A DNA stretch of 64,000 bases from Betaproteobacteria bacterium (GTDB lineage Bacteria > Pseudomonadota > Gammaproteobacteria > Burkholderiales > Usitatibacteraceae): NCBI GenBank assembly GCA_016791265.1, contig JAEUMY010000010.1, forward strand, positions 248,001 through 312,000. Direction: 5' to 3'. The stretch's first letter is position 1. Every line of letters starts with the position of its first letter. Positions 1 to 7,230 of this stretch are shown one piece after another. The notes below the pieces were generated by a model that was not told where the DNA came from, did no database searches, and was given only the letters and a program-made list of their open reading frames with translations. A program made the position numbers and the translations under genes.

Positions 1-82
1 CGCTGGCGGGGCTCCGGGCGCCGGCATCGGAACGGCGAGAACCCACTGATCGCGCTCGGCGTTCGCTGACTGCGCTGCCCGC

Positions 83-211
83 ATGCTGGCGCTGGCGGAG
101 CAACTTCATCCCGGCATGAGCAAAGCGGAGCGGCTCTCCAGCTGGCTGGCGATCACGCCATTGCGACTCGGCCGCTTTCTGCCGCAACTTGCCCAGCGCA
201 TGCGCCGATGA
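83..211 (+). pseudogene. Fragment of a broken gene upstream of the DUF6036-like remnant
   Basis: A 42-codon reading frame starts at ATG 83 and its TGA overlaps the next ATG at 208 (ATGA overlap), an operon-like junction. Just upstream, bases 1-70 read in another frame as a different peptide (…ENPLIALGVR, then stop), so the original gene appears frameshifted and its 5' part lies outside the window. I do not recognise the family. The translational coupling to the remnant at 208 suggests an old two-gene unit that has decayed. Confidence 0.35.
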
Positions 212-472
212 GCCGAAAGGCCGCCAGATCAACTTTGGCCTTCAAGCCCGATCCGGCTTTCGCAGGTGCGCTGGCAAGGCTGCTCGCACGGGTCGCCGAC
301 GCGGTCGGGCCGGTCGAGCGCCCCGTCAAGGTCTGCATCGCCGGCGGAACGGCGCTGCATCTCTACACAGGCGCGCGCTGAAAGCGCATTACCCGACTAC
401 GTCGGCAATCTTCAAACCCTGTCCGGACACATTCGTGTCGCCGCGCGGGGCATCAAGCAGGCGACGAAGTGA
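208..472 (+). pseudogene. Truncated DUF6036 / AbiEii-like nucleotidyltransferase remnant
   Basis: ATG 208 opens a 57-codon frame ending at TGA 376-378 that contains KVCIAGGTALHLYTGAR, the N-terminal signature (glycine-rich AGG followed by HLYTGAR) I associate with DUF6036-type nucleotidyltransferase proteins. The catalytic Asp pair that should follow is missing. A second frame ending at 472 reads DYVGNLQTLSGHIRVAARGI, which looks like the C-terminal end of the same kind of protein. The simplest reading is that an internal deletion plus frameshift fused the two ends. The family name is from memory of motifs, not from a search. Confidence 0.45.
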
Positions 473-533
473 TCCCTGCTCTTCCAATGGCGAAGCGCGG
501 CGCTCAATGTCAGCAAGAGCGATGCGGACAATT

Positions 534-545
534 GCGAATATTCGC
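534..545. repeat. Dispersed palindrome GCGAATATTCGC, copy 1
   Basis: Perfect 12-bp palindrome, 14 bp with its flanking T/A. It lies between the nucleotidyltransferase remnant and the 3' end of the S41 peptidase gene. Confidence 0.9.
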
Positions 546-551
546 ACTACT

Positions 552-2003
552 TCAGGCCAACGCCACCCACGCTGCGAGCGCGCGCATCAGTGCGTCCGTG
601 CGGCCCGGCGCCACCGCGATGTCCGGCATGAGGCCCAGCACTTCGTTGCCGCCATCCTTGCGAAAGCGCACGCAGTCGGGCATGCGCACACGCATGCCGG
701 AGTTGGGCAGCACCACGCTCACACCGCCATCGGTGTAGCCACAGCCCGCGCCGAGCGTCTTCTCGCCGATGAGCGTCGCAGCCCCCGCATCCTTCAGCAT
801 GGCCGCGAACTGTTCGGCGGCGGAGGCCGTCTTGCCATCGATGAGAATGGCGAGGCGTCCGCGATAGGCGCCGTCATCCGCCGGGTCGCCGCGCGGGCCG
901 AAGAGCACGGCGGCAGACTTGAGCGATTGCAGCGTCTCCTTGGGCCGCGCGGGCAGGAGGCCGCTGGTGAAGTGTTCGCCGCCCATCACCAGATCGCAGG
1001 CCGCTTCGCCACGCCAGATGCCGCTGCGCTCACATGGCGCTACCGCCGCCGCGCGCAGGGCAGCGAGCCGCTCGCGCTGGGCGACCAGCAGGGTACGCAG
1101 CGGCTCCGCCAGGTCGGTGGCCGCGAGGTCGGTGTCAATCGCCGCGATGCGCCGGTCGAAACGCTTCACCCAGTGTGGGTGCTTGATGAACCCCATGCGT
1201 TGCGACGCGAGGCCCGGCGAGGCGACCACGCGCGCAGCCTGCTCGACCCACTCGCTGCCGCCGCCGTTGCCGGTGAGGTCGATGACAATGGCCGCGACTT
1301 CGCGTCGGGCCAGCTCGCGCACCTGGCGCACCAGCGCGCGAGTCATCTCGCCGCCCACCTCACGCCACACTTCGGCGGCGCAAGTCCGGTCGCAGCCCGC
1401 GGTGCCGCCGCCAGTTGCGCCGGCTTTCGCGCGGGCGGCCATGACGGTTTCGCAAAGACCCGGATAGCCATCTTCACCAAACAGGCTGATGCGGAGCATG
1501 CCGAGCGTGCGGCCACCGTCCAACTTGAGCACGCCGGCGGGAAAGTGCGCGTCATCCGCTGTGCCCAGCGCATCGAATCGATGCAGCCGGGACCCGTCGA
1601 CGCCGCGTGAACGCGGCGCGCGGTAGCCGAGCTCGGCGCAGGTCTTCCTTGGGACTGGCTCCGTCGCAGTGGCCGGCACTGCCGCAGGAGCTGGCGGCAG
1701 CAGGCGCAAGTGCCCATCAGCAAACACTTTCAGCATCTCGCCAAGCGCGCGGGCCGCTTCCACGTCGTTCTCGGCGCGGTCGATGGCCAGTGTGGTTTCG
1801 CGATCCAGCGCCGCCAGGTCGATCTTGCGGGCGCGGACCTGGGTGTCGAGGTTGGCGTAGGTCGCGGCCAGCGCGGCCTTGAGCGCCGCGTAATCCGCGT
1901 GCCAGCGTGAGGTCTCGAACGCGGCCGCCGGAAGCGTGGTGAGGAGGGACAGCAAGCCGGCCAGCAGCACAGTGCGGGGCGCAAACGGGGAGATGTGGAT
2001 CAT
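552..2003 (-). CDS. S41 family (C-terminal processing-like) secreted peptidase
   Basis: The encoded protein is 483 aa from ATG 2003. An N-terminal signal peptide (hydrophobic stretch LLAGLLSLLTTLPAAA) predicts export to the periplasm. The C-terminal third has the S41 fold signatures: VIDLTGNGGGS, then KTASAAEQF around residues 391-399 with candidate catalytic Ser394, and LIGEKTLGAG with candidate Lys415. The spacing resembles the Ser-Lys dyad of tail-specific and tricorn-like peptidases. No PDZ domain is obvious, so the substrate is unknown. An upstream in-frame extension exists, but the signal peptide favours 2003. Closest neighbours give no functional clue. Confidence 0.8.
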   Translation of the reverse strand: MIHISPFAPRTVLLAGLLSLLTTLPAAAFETSRWHADYAALKAALAATYANLDTQVRARKIDLAALDRETTLAIDRAENDVEAARALGEMLKVFADGHLRLLPPAPAAVPATATEPVPRKTCAELGYRAPRSRGVDGSRLHRFDALGTADDAHFPAGVLKLDGGRTLGMLRISLFGEDGYPGLCETVMAARAKAGATGGGTAGCDRTCAAEVWREVGGEMTRALVRQVRELARREVAAIVIDLTGNGGGSEWVEQAARVVASPGLASQRMGFIKHPHWVKRFDRRIAAIDTDLAATDLAEPLRTLLVAQRERLAALRAAAVAPCERSGIWRGEAACDLVMGGEHFTSGLLPARPKETLQSLKSAAVLFGPRGDPADDGAYRGRLAILIDGKTASAAEQFAAMLKDAGAATLIGEKTLGAGCGYTDGGVSVVLPNSGMRVRMPDCVRFRKDGGNEVLGLMPDIAVAPGRTDALMRALAAWVALA

Positions 2004-2261
2004 GGCGTCAACGTAAGCGAGGCTGAGGACAGGACGAAGGAATGAGAATGGGCGAACATCGGCCGAGATGGGTCTGGACAGCGTGGCCACAGGCTGCGCA
2101 AAGCAAACTTCAATGCGCCACCAAGTATGCGGTGAAGCAAGACGCGCCTCAAACGCGCGGGGACGAAGTGCGGCGCGCGCGGACGGATGGTGGGAGCCGC
2201 CGCCTGAAATGGCCCGCACGTCAACCGACACGCGGCGTCCGGGTGTCGCGCGTTCAGCCCC

Positions 2262-2933
2262 TCACTGCCCCGCCACCACCCGCACGATGCCGGCCCAGGT
2301 CGAGTTCTGGTACATCCAGAACGCCGGCAGCTGCAGCGCCACGAACAGCGCCAGCATCCAGGCATACACGCGGATGCCGCTGGCCCGGTCGCGCCAGGCG
2401 AGCCAGAGCAGAATCGAGTCGGCCATGAGAAAGGTGAATACCTGCGCGTTACCGAACGGCATTTCCAGATGCACGCCAAGGATGCGAGCGAAGATGGGGT
2501 CGATGAGCGGCAGCGCGCTCGCGATCATGAAGCGGCTGTGCAGGGCCGCGTTGGCGCGGTGGCGGATGCCCAGCGCCCAGGCCAAACCCATCTGCACCGC
2601 GAGCGCGGGGATGAGATAGGCGAAGAACAGCGCCTCCTCGTTGAGCGGCCCGCCACGGCGCAGGAGATGAATCTCGACCTGGAGCGAGGTGAACAACACC
2701 AGCGGCATCCACACATAGGACACCTTGCCCAGCGCGCGATGGATGTCGCGTCGCCCGGCGCGCATCAGCCCGGCCTGGGCGATGAGCAGCACGCACCAGC
2801 CGAACATGACCACACCGTGCAGATGCACCGTCCAGGCGGCCATCTCGCCGATGCGGGTGAAGTAGGTGGGCCAGAACGCGACCAGCGCCGCGATGAATAG
2901 CGCGGTGAATGCAAAGACGACGTTGCGTGCCAT
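2262..2933 (-). CDS. Polytopic membrane protein of unknown function
   Basis: 223 aa from ATG 2933, preceded by a strong GGGAGGA ribosome site 6-7 bases upstream. About six to seven hydrophobic segments span the whole protein. Conserved-looking histidines sit near membrane segments (VHLHGVVMFGW; DIHRALGKVSY; LHSRFMIASALPL), a pattern seen in DUF2306/YozB-like membrane proteins, but I cannot confirm that assignment. It is divergently transcribed from the gene at 3130, with a copy of the palindrome between them. Confidence 0.7.
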   Translation of the reverse strand: MARNVVFAFTALFIAALVAFWPTYFTRIGEMAAWTVHLHGVVMFGWCVLLIAQAGLMRAGRRDIHRALGKVSYVWMPLVLFTSLQVEIHLLRRGGPLNEEALFFAYLIPALAVQMGLAWALGIRHRANAALHSRFMIASALPLIDPIFARILGVHLEMPFGNAQVFTFLMADSILLWLAWRDRASGIRVYAWMLALFVALQLPAFWMYQNSTWAGIVRVVAGQ

Positions 2934-3048
2934 GCGAAGTCCTCCCAATCTCGCTGCCGGCGAGGCTGCGGCGCGGGTACGCTGCCCGCGCCGAGCTCTG
3001 GCGCAATCAAGTTGTGCGGCAAGCCTAGCACCGACCCCATCGCGTGGC

Positions 3049-3060
3049 GCGAATATTCGC
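3049..3060. repeat. Dispersed palindrome, copy 2
   Basis: Perfect GCGAATATTCGC in the divergent intergenic region between the genes starting at 2933 (-) and 3130 (+). Confidence 0.9.
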
Positions 3061-3129
3061 AATACTGGCTGCGCCCGGTCAGACGGTATGATGGACCGGC
3101 CCGACTTCACAACACACGGAAGACCCGCC

Positions 3130-3768
3130 ATGCCCACCCACCCCCGCATCACCCTGCGCAATGCGCTGCACCGCGGCGCCCGCCTTTTCGCCACCCTGCT
3201 CTGCGCGACGGCCATCGTCGCGAGCGCACAGCCGGCCGGCACTTGGAAAACGGACAAACTGGGCGACACCGGCCGCACACTGACGTATGAGGCGACGGTG
3301 CCATTGCTCGGCAAGCCGACCAAGATCAACGTGGTCTTCCAGTGTGATCCGATCAGCAAGGGCGATGTGCATGGCACGGTCGGATTCGATCTCTATCTGC
3401 ACAAGGTCGCGGCGCTCAAGCCGTTTTCGTTCGACGATTTCGAAGGGCCGGATGCGGTCGCGGGCGACAAGGGCCGGAAGCCCATGGCGCTCATCGTCAA
3501 GCGCAAGGGCAAGCCGCCACTGCGGATGGATATCGTGCCCAACGGCTTCACACCGCACATGAGCAACTACGCCTTCGGCATCGCCGCGATGAGCAAGGAA
3601 CCGAAGAGCGAAGCCAAGACATTGCTGCGCGCGCTGGAGGCGGATGACGCGGAGAGCCTGCAGATCATCATCACCGACACGCGCAAGCCCAGCCTGAAAC
3701 TCGACCTCACCGTCCCGGTGGCGGGGCGGCAGGCGGATTTCAAGGCGTTGCTGACGGGGTTGAAGTAG
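3130..3768 (+). CDS. Secreted hypothetical protein
   Basis: 212 aa from ATG 3130. A basic N terminus followed by LFATLLCATAIVASAQPA is a clear Sec signal peptide, so the mature protein is probably periplasmic. The mature part is about 185 aa, rich in Lys/Asp, with no recognised catalytic motif; it reads like a small beta-rich domain. It is monocistronic: divergent gene upstream, bidirectional terminator downstream. An alternative in-frame ATG about 40 bases upstream would give a longer cytoplasmic leader and is less likely. Confidence 0.7.
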   Translation: MPTHPRITLRNALHRGARLFATLLCATAIVASAQPAGTWKTDKLGDTGRTLTYEATVPLLGKPTKINVVFQCDPISKGDVHGTVGFDLYLHKVAALKPFSFDDFEGPDAVAGDKGRKPMALIVKRKGKPPLRMDIVPNGFTPHMSNYAFGIAAMSKEPKSEAKTLLRALEADDAESLQIIITDTRKPSLKLDLTVPVAGRQADFKALLTGLK

Positions 3769-3840
3769 CTGACAGCCCGCGGCGCGGCGCCAGACTGGCG
3801 CGAGCGCGGTTTCTGGCGTGGCTTGCCCCAGGTTCCAGCA

Positions 3841-3869
3841 AAAAAGCCCACTTAACAGGTGGGCTTTTT
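3841..3869. terminator. Bidirectional intrinsic terminator
   Basis: AAAAAGCCCAC and GTGGGCTTTTT form a perfect hairpin with a 7-nt loop; A- and T-runs on each side allow termination of both convergent genes (ends at 3768 and 3932). A palindrome copy follows 7 bp later. Confidence 0.85.
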
Positions 3870-3876
3870 GTCGGGT

Positions 3877-3888
3877 GCGAATATTCGC
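3877..3888. repeat. Dispersed palindrome, copy 3
   Basis: Perfect 12-mer (14 bp with flanks) immediately after the terminator at 3841-3869, between convergent genes. Confidence 0.9.
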
Positions 3889-3931
3889 ATTCGGCCATCG
3901 TGCGTCACCGCACGACAGTCAGCCATCCGCT

Positions 3932-4498
3932 CTAGGAAAACGACAGCATCAATATGCGGCGCACCGCATCCGCTTCCTTGGAGCCGGCCTCGATCACCAC
4001 CGTGCCAGACTCGACCGCCGCAGGCAGCTTGACGCGGCGCTCGAAGACCTCGCCCAGCTTTGCCACACTCGCGCGAATGACGAGATCCCCCGCCGCCGGT
4101 TCCTTGGTATCGACGAGCACCTGCATGACCTTGCCTTCGCGCGCGAAGCGTATCCATTGTCCGGACTCTTGTGACAACACCGACACCGGGGCCGGGTTCC
4201 CCGCCATCGCAAGACCATCGAGCATGTAGTAAAGCGTGCGAAGGTGGGGGCCAATGCGTTCGAGGGTCTTGGCATCCACCGACGGCGCGACAGGCTCGGC
4301 GGGCTTTGCCGCAGTGACTTTCGACGCGGCATCCGTTGTCTGTGAGTTCGAAGACCAGGCGGGATTCGGCATCGACCCCCACAGGCCGAAGGGATGAAAG
4401 CCGTGGCCGCCAGGGCCGTGAAATTCGCACGCGACGGCAGCAGGCGCATTGCAGAGCAGCGCGGCGGCGAGGAGCGCGGGGCGGGAGGGGATTTTCAT
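3932..4498 (-). CDS. Exported hypothetical protein
   Basis: 188 aa from ATG 4498. The N terminus (KIPSRPALLAAALLCNAPAAVA) is a signal peptide; the following CEFHGPGGHGFHPFG stretch is rich in Gly and His. The cysteine does not sit in a standard lipobox, so a lipoprotein is not supported. The C-terminal half alternates hydrophobic and charged residues like a small beta domain. No family recognised. It shares orientation with the VOC protein gene upstream but is separated from it by about 115 bp containing a palindrome copy. Confidence 0.65.
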   Translation of the reverse strand: MKIPSRPALLAAALLCNAPAAVACEFHGPGGHGFHPFGLWGSMPNPAWSSNSQTTDAASKVTAAKPAEPVAPSVDAKTLERIGPHLRTLYYMLDGLAMAGNPAPVSVLSQESGQWIRFAREGKVMQVLVDTKEPAAGDLVIRASVAKLGEVFERRVKLPAAVESGTVVIEAGSKEADAVRRILMLSFS

Positions 4499-4552
4499 GC
4501 GGCGATGATCGCATCAATGCAAGGGTGTGGCAATTCCGCTGGGGGCGGCGGT

Positions 4553-4564
4553 GCGAATATTCGC
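4553..4564. repeat. Dispersed palindrome, copy 4
   Basis: Perfect 12-mer (14 bp with flanks) in the gap between two genes on the minus strand (start 4498, stop 4613). Confidence 0.9.
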
Positions 4565-4612
4565 AGCGAGTTGGTGCCGCGTTGCAAGGCCTGCCCGTAC
4601 GATGTTCGCAAT

Positions 4613-5050
4613 CTAAACCGGCGTATCCGGCAGCTTGTAATCGTGCCTTTCCTCCGGCTTCCCCGACAGATACTGCACAAACTCCCAATCATTCCCGTCC
4701 GGATCGTGGAAAGAGATGCGCGTGCGGAAGGGATGCGCATTGGGAAACGTGGAGTCCTGGTAACCCGCCGCGCTGAGTCGCTCTCGAATCGGCGCGACAT
4801 CATCCACCTCGAACGCCACATGATTCAAACCCGGCCGGCCCTTGCACGGCTTGCCGCGTTTCTCGGTGGCGGAGTTCGCCTGGGTCAGCGCGATGTACGT
4901 TTCGTCCAGGCCCACATGCACCCAGCGCGAGCCATCCGGCTCTGTCGCGTCGTGGCGAATGCGAAACTCAGGGAACGCCGTCAGCAGAAAGCGGATGACG
5001 CCATCGAGGTCATGGACGCAGAGATTGGCGTGTTCCAGTCGTATGAGCAT
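4613..5050 (-). CDS. VOC family (glyoxalase/bleomycin-resistance fold) protein
   Basis: 145 aa, a typical length for a single-chain VOC protein. Two beta-alpha-beta-beta-beta modules are visible: IRLEHANLCVHDLDGVIRF at the N terminus and GLNHVAFEVDDVAPIRERL in the second half, ending in FHDPDGNDWEFVQY. His and Glu residues at the usual metal positions (EHANL; LNHVAF; WEFVQ) suggest a divalent-metal-dependent enzyme. The exact reaction cannot be told. It may follow the gene at 5202-5690 in the same direction, although a terminator lies between them. Confidence 0.85.
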   Translation of the reverse strand: MLIRLEHANLCVHDLDGVIRFLLTAFPEFRIRHDATEPDGSRWVHVGLDETYIALTQANSATEKRGKPCKGRPGLNHVAFEVDDVAPIRERLSAAGYQDSTFPNAHPFRTRISFHDPDGNDWEFVQYLSGKPEERHDYKLPDTPV

Positions 5051-5134
5051 GGCTATTCACCGGTTTGGCTGGATGTCGAATTGGGAACCCGACTGCTACT
5101 CCCTACAGCCTAGACGCTTCGGATGCTGGCAACA

Positions 5135-5161
5135 AAAAAGCCCGCCGGAGTTGGCGGGTTA
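5135..5161 (-). terminator. Intrinsic terminator downstream of the 5202-5690 gene
   Basis: AAAAAGCCCGCC / GGCGGGTT hairpin; read on the minus strand it ends in a U-run. A palindrome copy sits 8 bp away on the gene side. Confidence 0.75.
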
Positions 5162-5168
5162 TTGGCTT

Positions 5169-5180
5169 GCGAATATTCGC
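5169..5180. repeat. Dispersed palindrome, copy 5
   Basis: Perfect 12-mer (14 bp with flanks) between the end of the 5202-5690 gene and its terminator. Confidence 0.9.
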
Positions 5181-5201
5181 ATTGGCTGTTGGCACGCAAG
5201 A

Positions 5202-5690
5202 CTAAACCAACTCGACACGCTTCAGCACTCGCTCGTCGCCAGGATTGCGATTCGCCTTCGAGAGCTGCGAAGCCTGATCGTAGGCCAGGTACTTGCGGCT
5301 GACAGCCTTGACGATGTGCTGGGTCACCGTCAGCGTGCCCGGCATCCCGAGATAGGCGCGATAGATCACAAACTGCTGCTCGTTCACTGCCAGATGAGGC
5401 GTTGCGTCGATCGCGGCAAACTCTTCGATGGCACGCTCTGTGGCCATGGCTGCAAGCTTCGCCGGCACGTTCTCGGGCAGCGAGAACGCGGCCAGATATC
5501 CCATTCGAATGAAGCTGCAGAGTTGGTAGCCCGCCTCACACTCGACTTCACAGTTTTCGATGTGAAGCGGAATGTGGTCGTGATAGCTGTGCGAGCTGAA
5601 TCCCTGCGCGTCCGCCAGCTCGCGCAAGCGCGGGTAAGCGATCGGGAAGTAGCGGCCCTTGGCGGGCTTGGCGATCTTGTCGCGGATCAT
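5202..5690 (-). CDS. Conserved-looking cytoplasmic protein of unknown function
   Basis: 162 aa if started at ATG 5690 (MIRDKIAKPAKGRYFPIAYP); a TTG 10 codons upstream is possible but has no better ribosome site. No signal peptide or membrane segment. Acidic and His-containing stretch SYHDHIPLHIENCEVECEAG may bind metal; that is a guess. A terminator follows the gene. Family not recognised. Confidence 0.6.
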   Translation of the reverse strand: MIRDKIAKPAKGRYFPIAYPRLRELADAQGFSSHSYHDHIPLHIENCEVECEAGYQLCSFIRMGYLAAFSLPENVPAKLAAMATERAIEEFAAIDATPHLAVNEQQFVIYRAYLGMPGTLTVTQHIVKAVSRKYLAYDQASQLSKANRNPGDERVLKRVELV

Positions 5691-5726
5691 GGGGAGGCTG
5701 GCGCTGAGTCTCGTGTGCAAGGAATT

Positions 5727-5738
5727 GCGAATACTCGC
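5727..5738. repeat. Variant of the dispersed palindrome (one mismatch)
   Basis: GCGAATACTCGC, one base from the 12-mer consensus, upstream of the 5202-5690 gene. It could be a decayed copy. Confidence 0.6.
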
Positions 5739-5795
5739 ATCTGCCGCCTGGATTGAGAATGGCGCGCTCAGTCAATCGGAGTCGCCCAAACACAA

Positions 5796-5815
5796 AACCC
5801 ACCTGGCGGTGGGTT
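5796..5815. terminator. Hairpin, probable terminator
   Basis: AACCCACC-TGGC-GGTGGGTT is a perfect 8-bp stem with a 4-nt loop and short A/T tails. The next palindrome copy starts 11 bp beyond. No intact gene is obviously served; the upstream gene may have been lost when the IS110 element inserted. Confidence 0.6.
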
Positions 5816-5826
5816 CGTGAGTCGGG

Positions 5827-5838
5827 GCGAATATTCGC
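5827..5838. repeat. Dispersed palindrome, copy 6
   Basis: Perfect 12-mer just after the hairpin at 5796-5815 and just before the left side of the IS110 region. Confidence 0.9.
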
Positions 5839-5849
5839 ATTGCGCTAGC

Positions 5850-5916
5850 TTGCTACATTGCAAGACCTGACCCCGATGCTGCGTTTGACTGATGAAATTG
5901 CTACATTGCAAGACCT
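5850..5916 (+). repeat. Pair of 19-bp direct repeats at the IS left side
   Basis: TTGCTACATTGCAAGACCT occurs at 5850-5868 and 5898-5916, 48 bp apart start to start. Each copy contains the small inverted motif TTGC…GCAA. They lie in the non-coding left part of the IS110 element or just outside it. Confidence 0.8.
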
Positions 5917-6148
5917 CGTATCTTGCCAAAGTCGATGAGTTTCGGTGTAGTGGCGAAGCAGAATCGGCCGGGCGGGATGATGCTGGCTAGACAGAAGGCC
6001 TGAGTGGTTCGAGCCTGTGGGTCAGTTTAGTGCGCCTGCCCGTTTCTCGTTCAGAAAGTCCGAACGGTAACCTGGGACATTGCCGCACGGCGTGAGCACT
6101 TTCGTCTCGCGCAGCGGCTCAAGCCCGCATGCGATGAAGGTCAGAACG

Positions 6149-7171
6149 ATGGACGAGAGCACGCTCGAAGTGGAAGCCTTCGTGGGCTTGGATGTTGCCA
6201 AGAAGAAGGTGGATCTGTTTGCTGTCAGAGATGGCAAAGGCAAATCGAAGGTGTTTGACAATACACCCGGCGGTCATCGAGACCTGCAGGTTTGGCTCGT
6301 GGATCGTGGATGGGTTCCTGAACGGACTCACCTCTGCATGGAAGCAACCGGCCCGTACTCGGAATCCCTGGCCCTGGCTCTGGTGCAAGGTGGATGGCGA
6401 GTGAGTGTCGTCAATCCGGCTCGCATCAAGGGATTCGCCCAAGGTGAGCTGGCACGCAACAAGACCGACCAAGCCGATGCGGCCCTGCTGGCGCGCTTCT
6501 GTCAGGCCATGCGACCGGTCCTCTGGACGCCGCCGCCCGCTGCCTTCCGGCAACTACGCGCCTGGGTGGATCGCCTGCAAGCGTTGAAGGACATGCATCA
6601 GCAGGAGATGAATCGAGTGGAAGCGCTGGAAGCCGCCGGCCAGCTCGACGTGGTTGCGCATGTTCAGACTCACTTGGCTTGGCTGGATGGAGAGATCGCC
6701 AAGCTGGAGCGGGATATTGACGACCATATCGATGGGCATCCTGAGCTGAAGGCCGATGCAGAACTCATTTCGAGCATTCCTGGCATTGGCAAAACCACCA
6801 CGGCCAAGGTGCTGGCCTACGCCGGTGATGTGCGTCGATTCGACAGCGCGAAGGCGTTGGCAGCCTTCATCGGCGTCACGCCACGTCAACGTCTGTCGGG
6901 CAGCTCAGTGAGAGGCCGGACCGTGCTGAGCCGTGCGGGGCATGAAGCCTTGCGGCATGCGCTCTACATGCCAGGCATGGTGGCGCGCAGGCACAATGAG
7001 GCATTGCGAATATTCGCTGATCGCCTGGCCGCTACAGGCTTGGCGCCCAAGGCCGTCATCGGCGCGGTCATGCGCAAGCTCGCACATCTGATCTACGGAG
7101 TGATCAAGTCAGGCATGCCGTTTGACCTGAACAAAGCCTTGCCAAAGCTTGACATTCAAGACGGTAACTGA
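6149..7171 (+). CDS. IS110-family DEDD transposase (bridge-recombinase type)
   Basis: 340 aa from ATG 6149, chosen because AAGG precedes it by 8 bases; other in-frame ATGs lie at 6134 and 6080. The N-terminal RuvC-like DEDD domain shows GLDVAKKKVDLF (first Asp), MEATGPYS (Glu), and RNKTDQADAALLARF (Asp pair). A coiled-coil middle follows. The C-terminal Tnp20 domain has SIPGIGKTTTAKVLA and RLSGSSVRGRTVLSRAGH, containing the candidate nucleophilic serine. All catalytic parts seem intact, so the element may be active. The gene contains a copy of the dispersed palindrome. Its TGA is part of the first right-end repeat. Confidence 0.93.
   Translation: MDESTLEVEAFVGLDVAKKKVDLFAVRDGKGKSKVFDNTPGGHRDLQVWLVDRGWVPERTHLCMEATGPYSESLALALVQGGWRVSVVNPARIKGFAQGELARNKTDQADAALLARFCQAMRPVLWTPPPAAFRQLRAWVDRLQALKDMHQQEMNRVEALEAAGQLDVVAHVQTHLAWLDGEIAKLERDIDDHIDGHPELKADAELISSIPGIGKTTTAKVLAYAGDVRRFDSAKALAAFIGVTPRQRLSGSSVRGRTVLSRAGHEALRHALYMPGMVARRHNEALRIFADRLAATGLAPKAVIGAVMRKLAHLIYGVIKSGMPFDLNKALPKLDIQDGN
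7008..7019. repeat. Dispersed palindrome, copy 7 (inside the transposase)
   Basis: Perfect 12-mer encoding L-RIFA-D near the C terminus of the IS110 transposase. Confidence 0.9.
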
Positions 7172-7227
7172 CCCCGAATTGCTGACCCCGAATTGTGACC
7201 CCGAATTGCCACTATGACCCCGAATTG
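7169..7227 (+). repeat. Four copies of TGACCCCGAATTG at the IS right end
   Basis: The 13-mer occurs at 7169-7181, 7183-7195, 7196-7208 and 7215-7227; the last two continue as CCACTA. The first copy supplies the transposase stop codon; the CTA after the last copy is the complement of the deaminase stop codon (7231-7233). A shortened copy is found left of the IS (5868-5876). These may mark repeated target sites or stacked IS end fragments. Confidence 0.85.
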
Positions 7228-7230
7228 CCA

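Larger units (their letters stand above)
5840..7230 (+). mobile_element. IS110-family insertion sequence (approximate limits)
   Basis: It contains one DEDD transposase (6149-7171) with a roughly 300-bp non-coding left part and a short right part. There are no terminal inverted repeats, as is usual for IS110. The left limit is uncertain; TGACCCCGA at 5868-5876 also occurs in the repeat array at the right end (7169-7227). IS110 elements of this layout (long left, short right) encode a bridge RNA in the left non-coding part; no RNA was demonstrated here. Confidence 0.55.
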
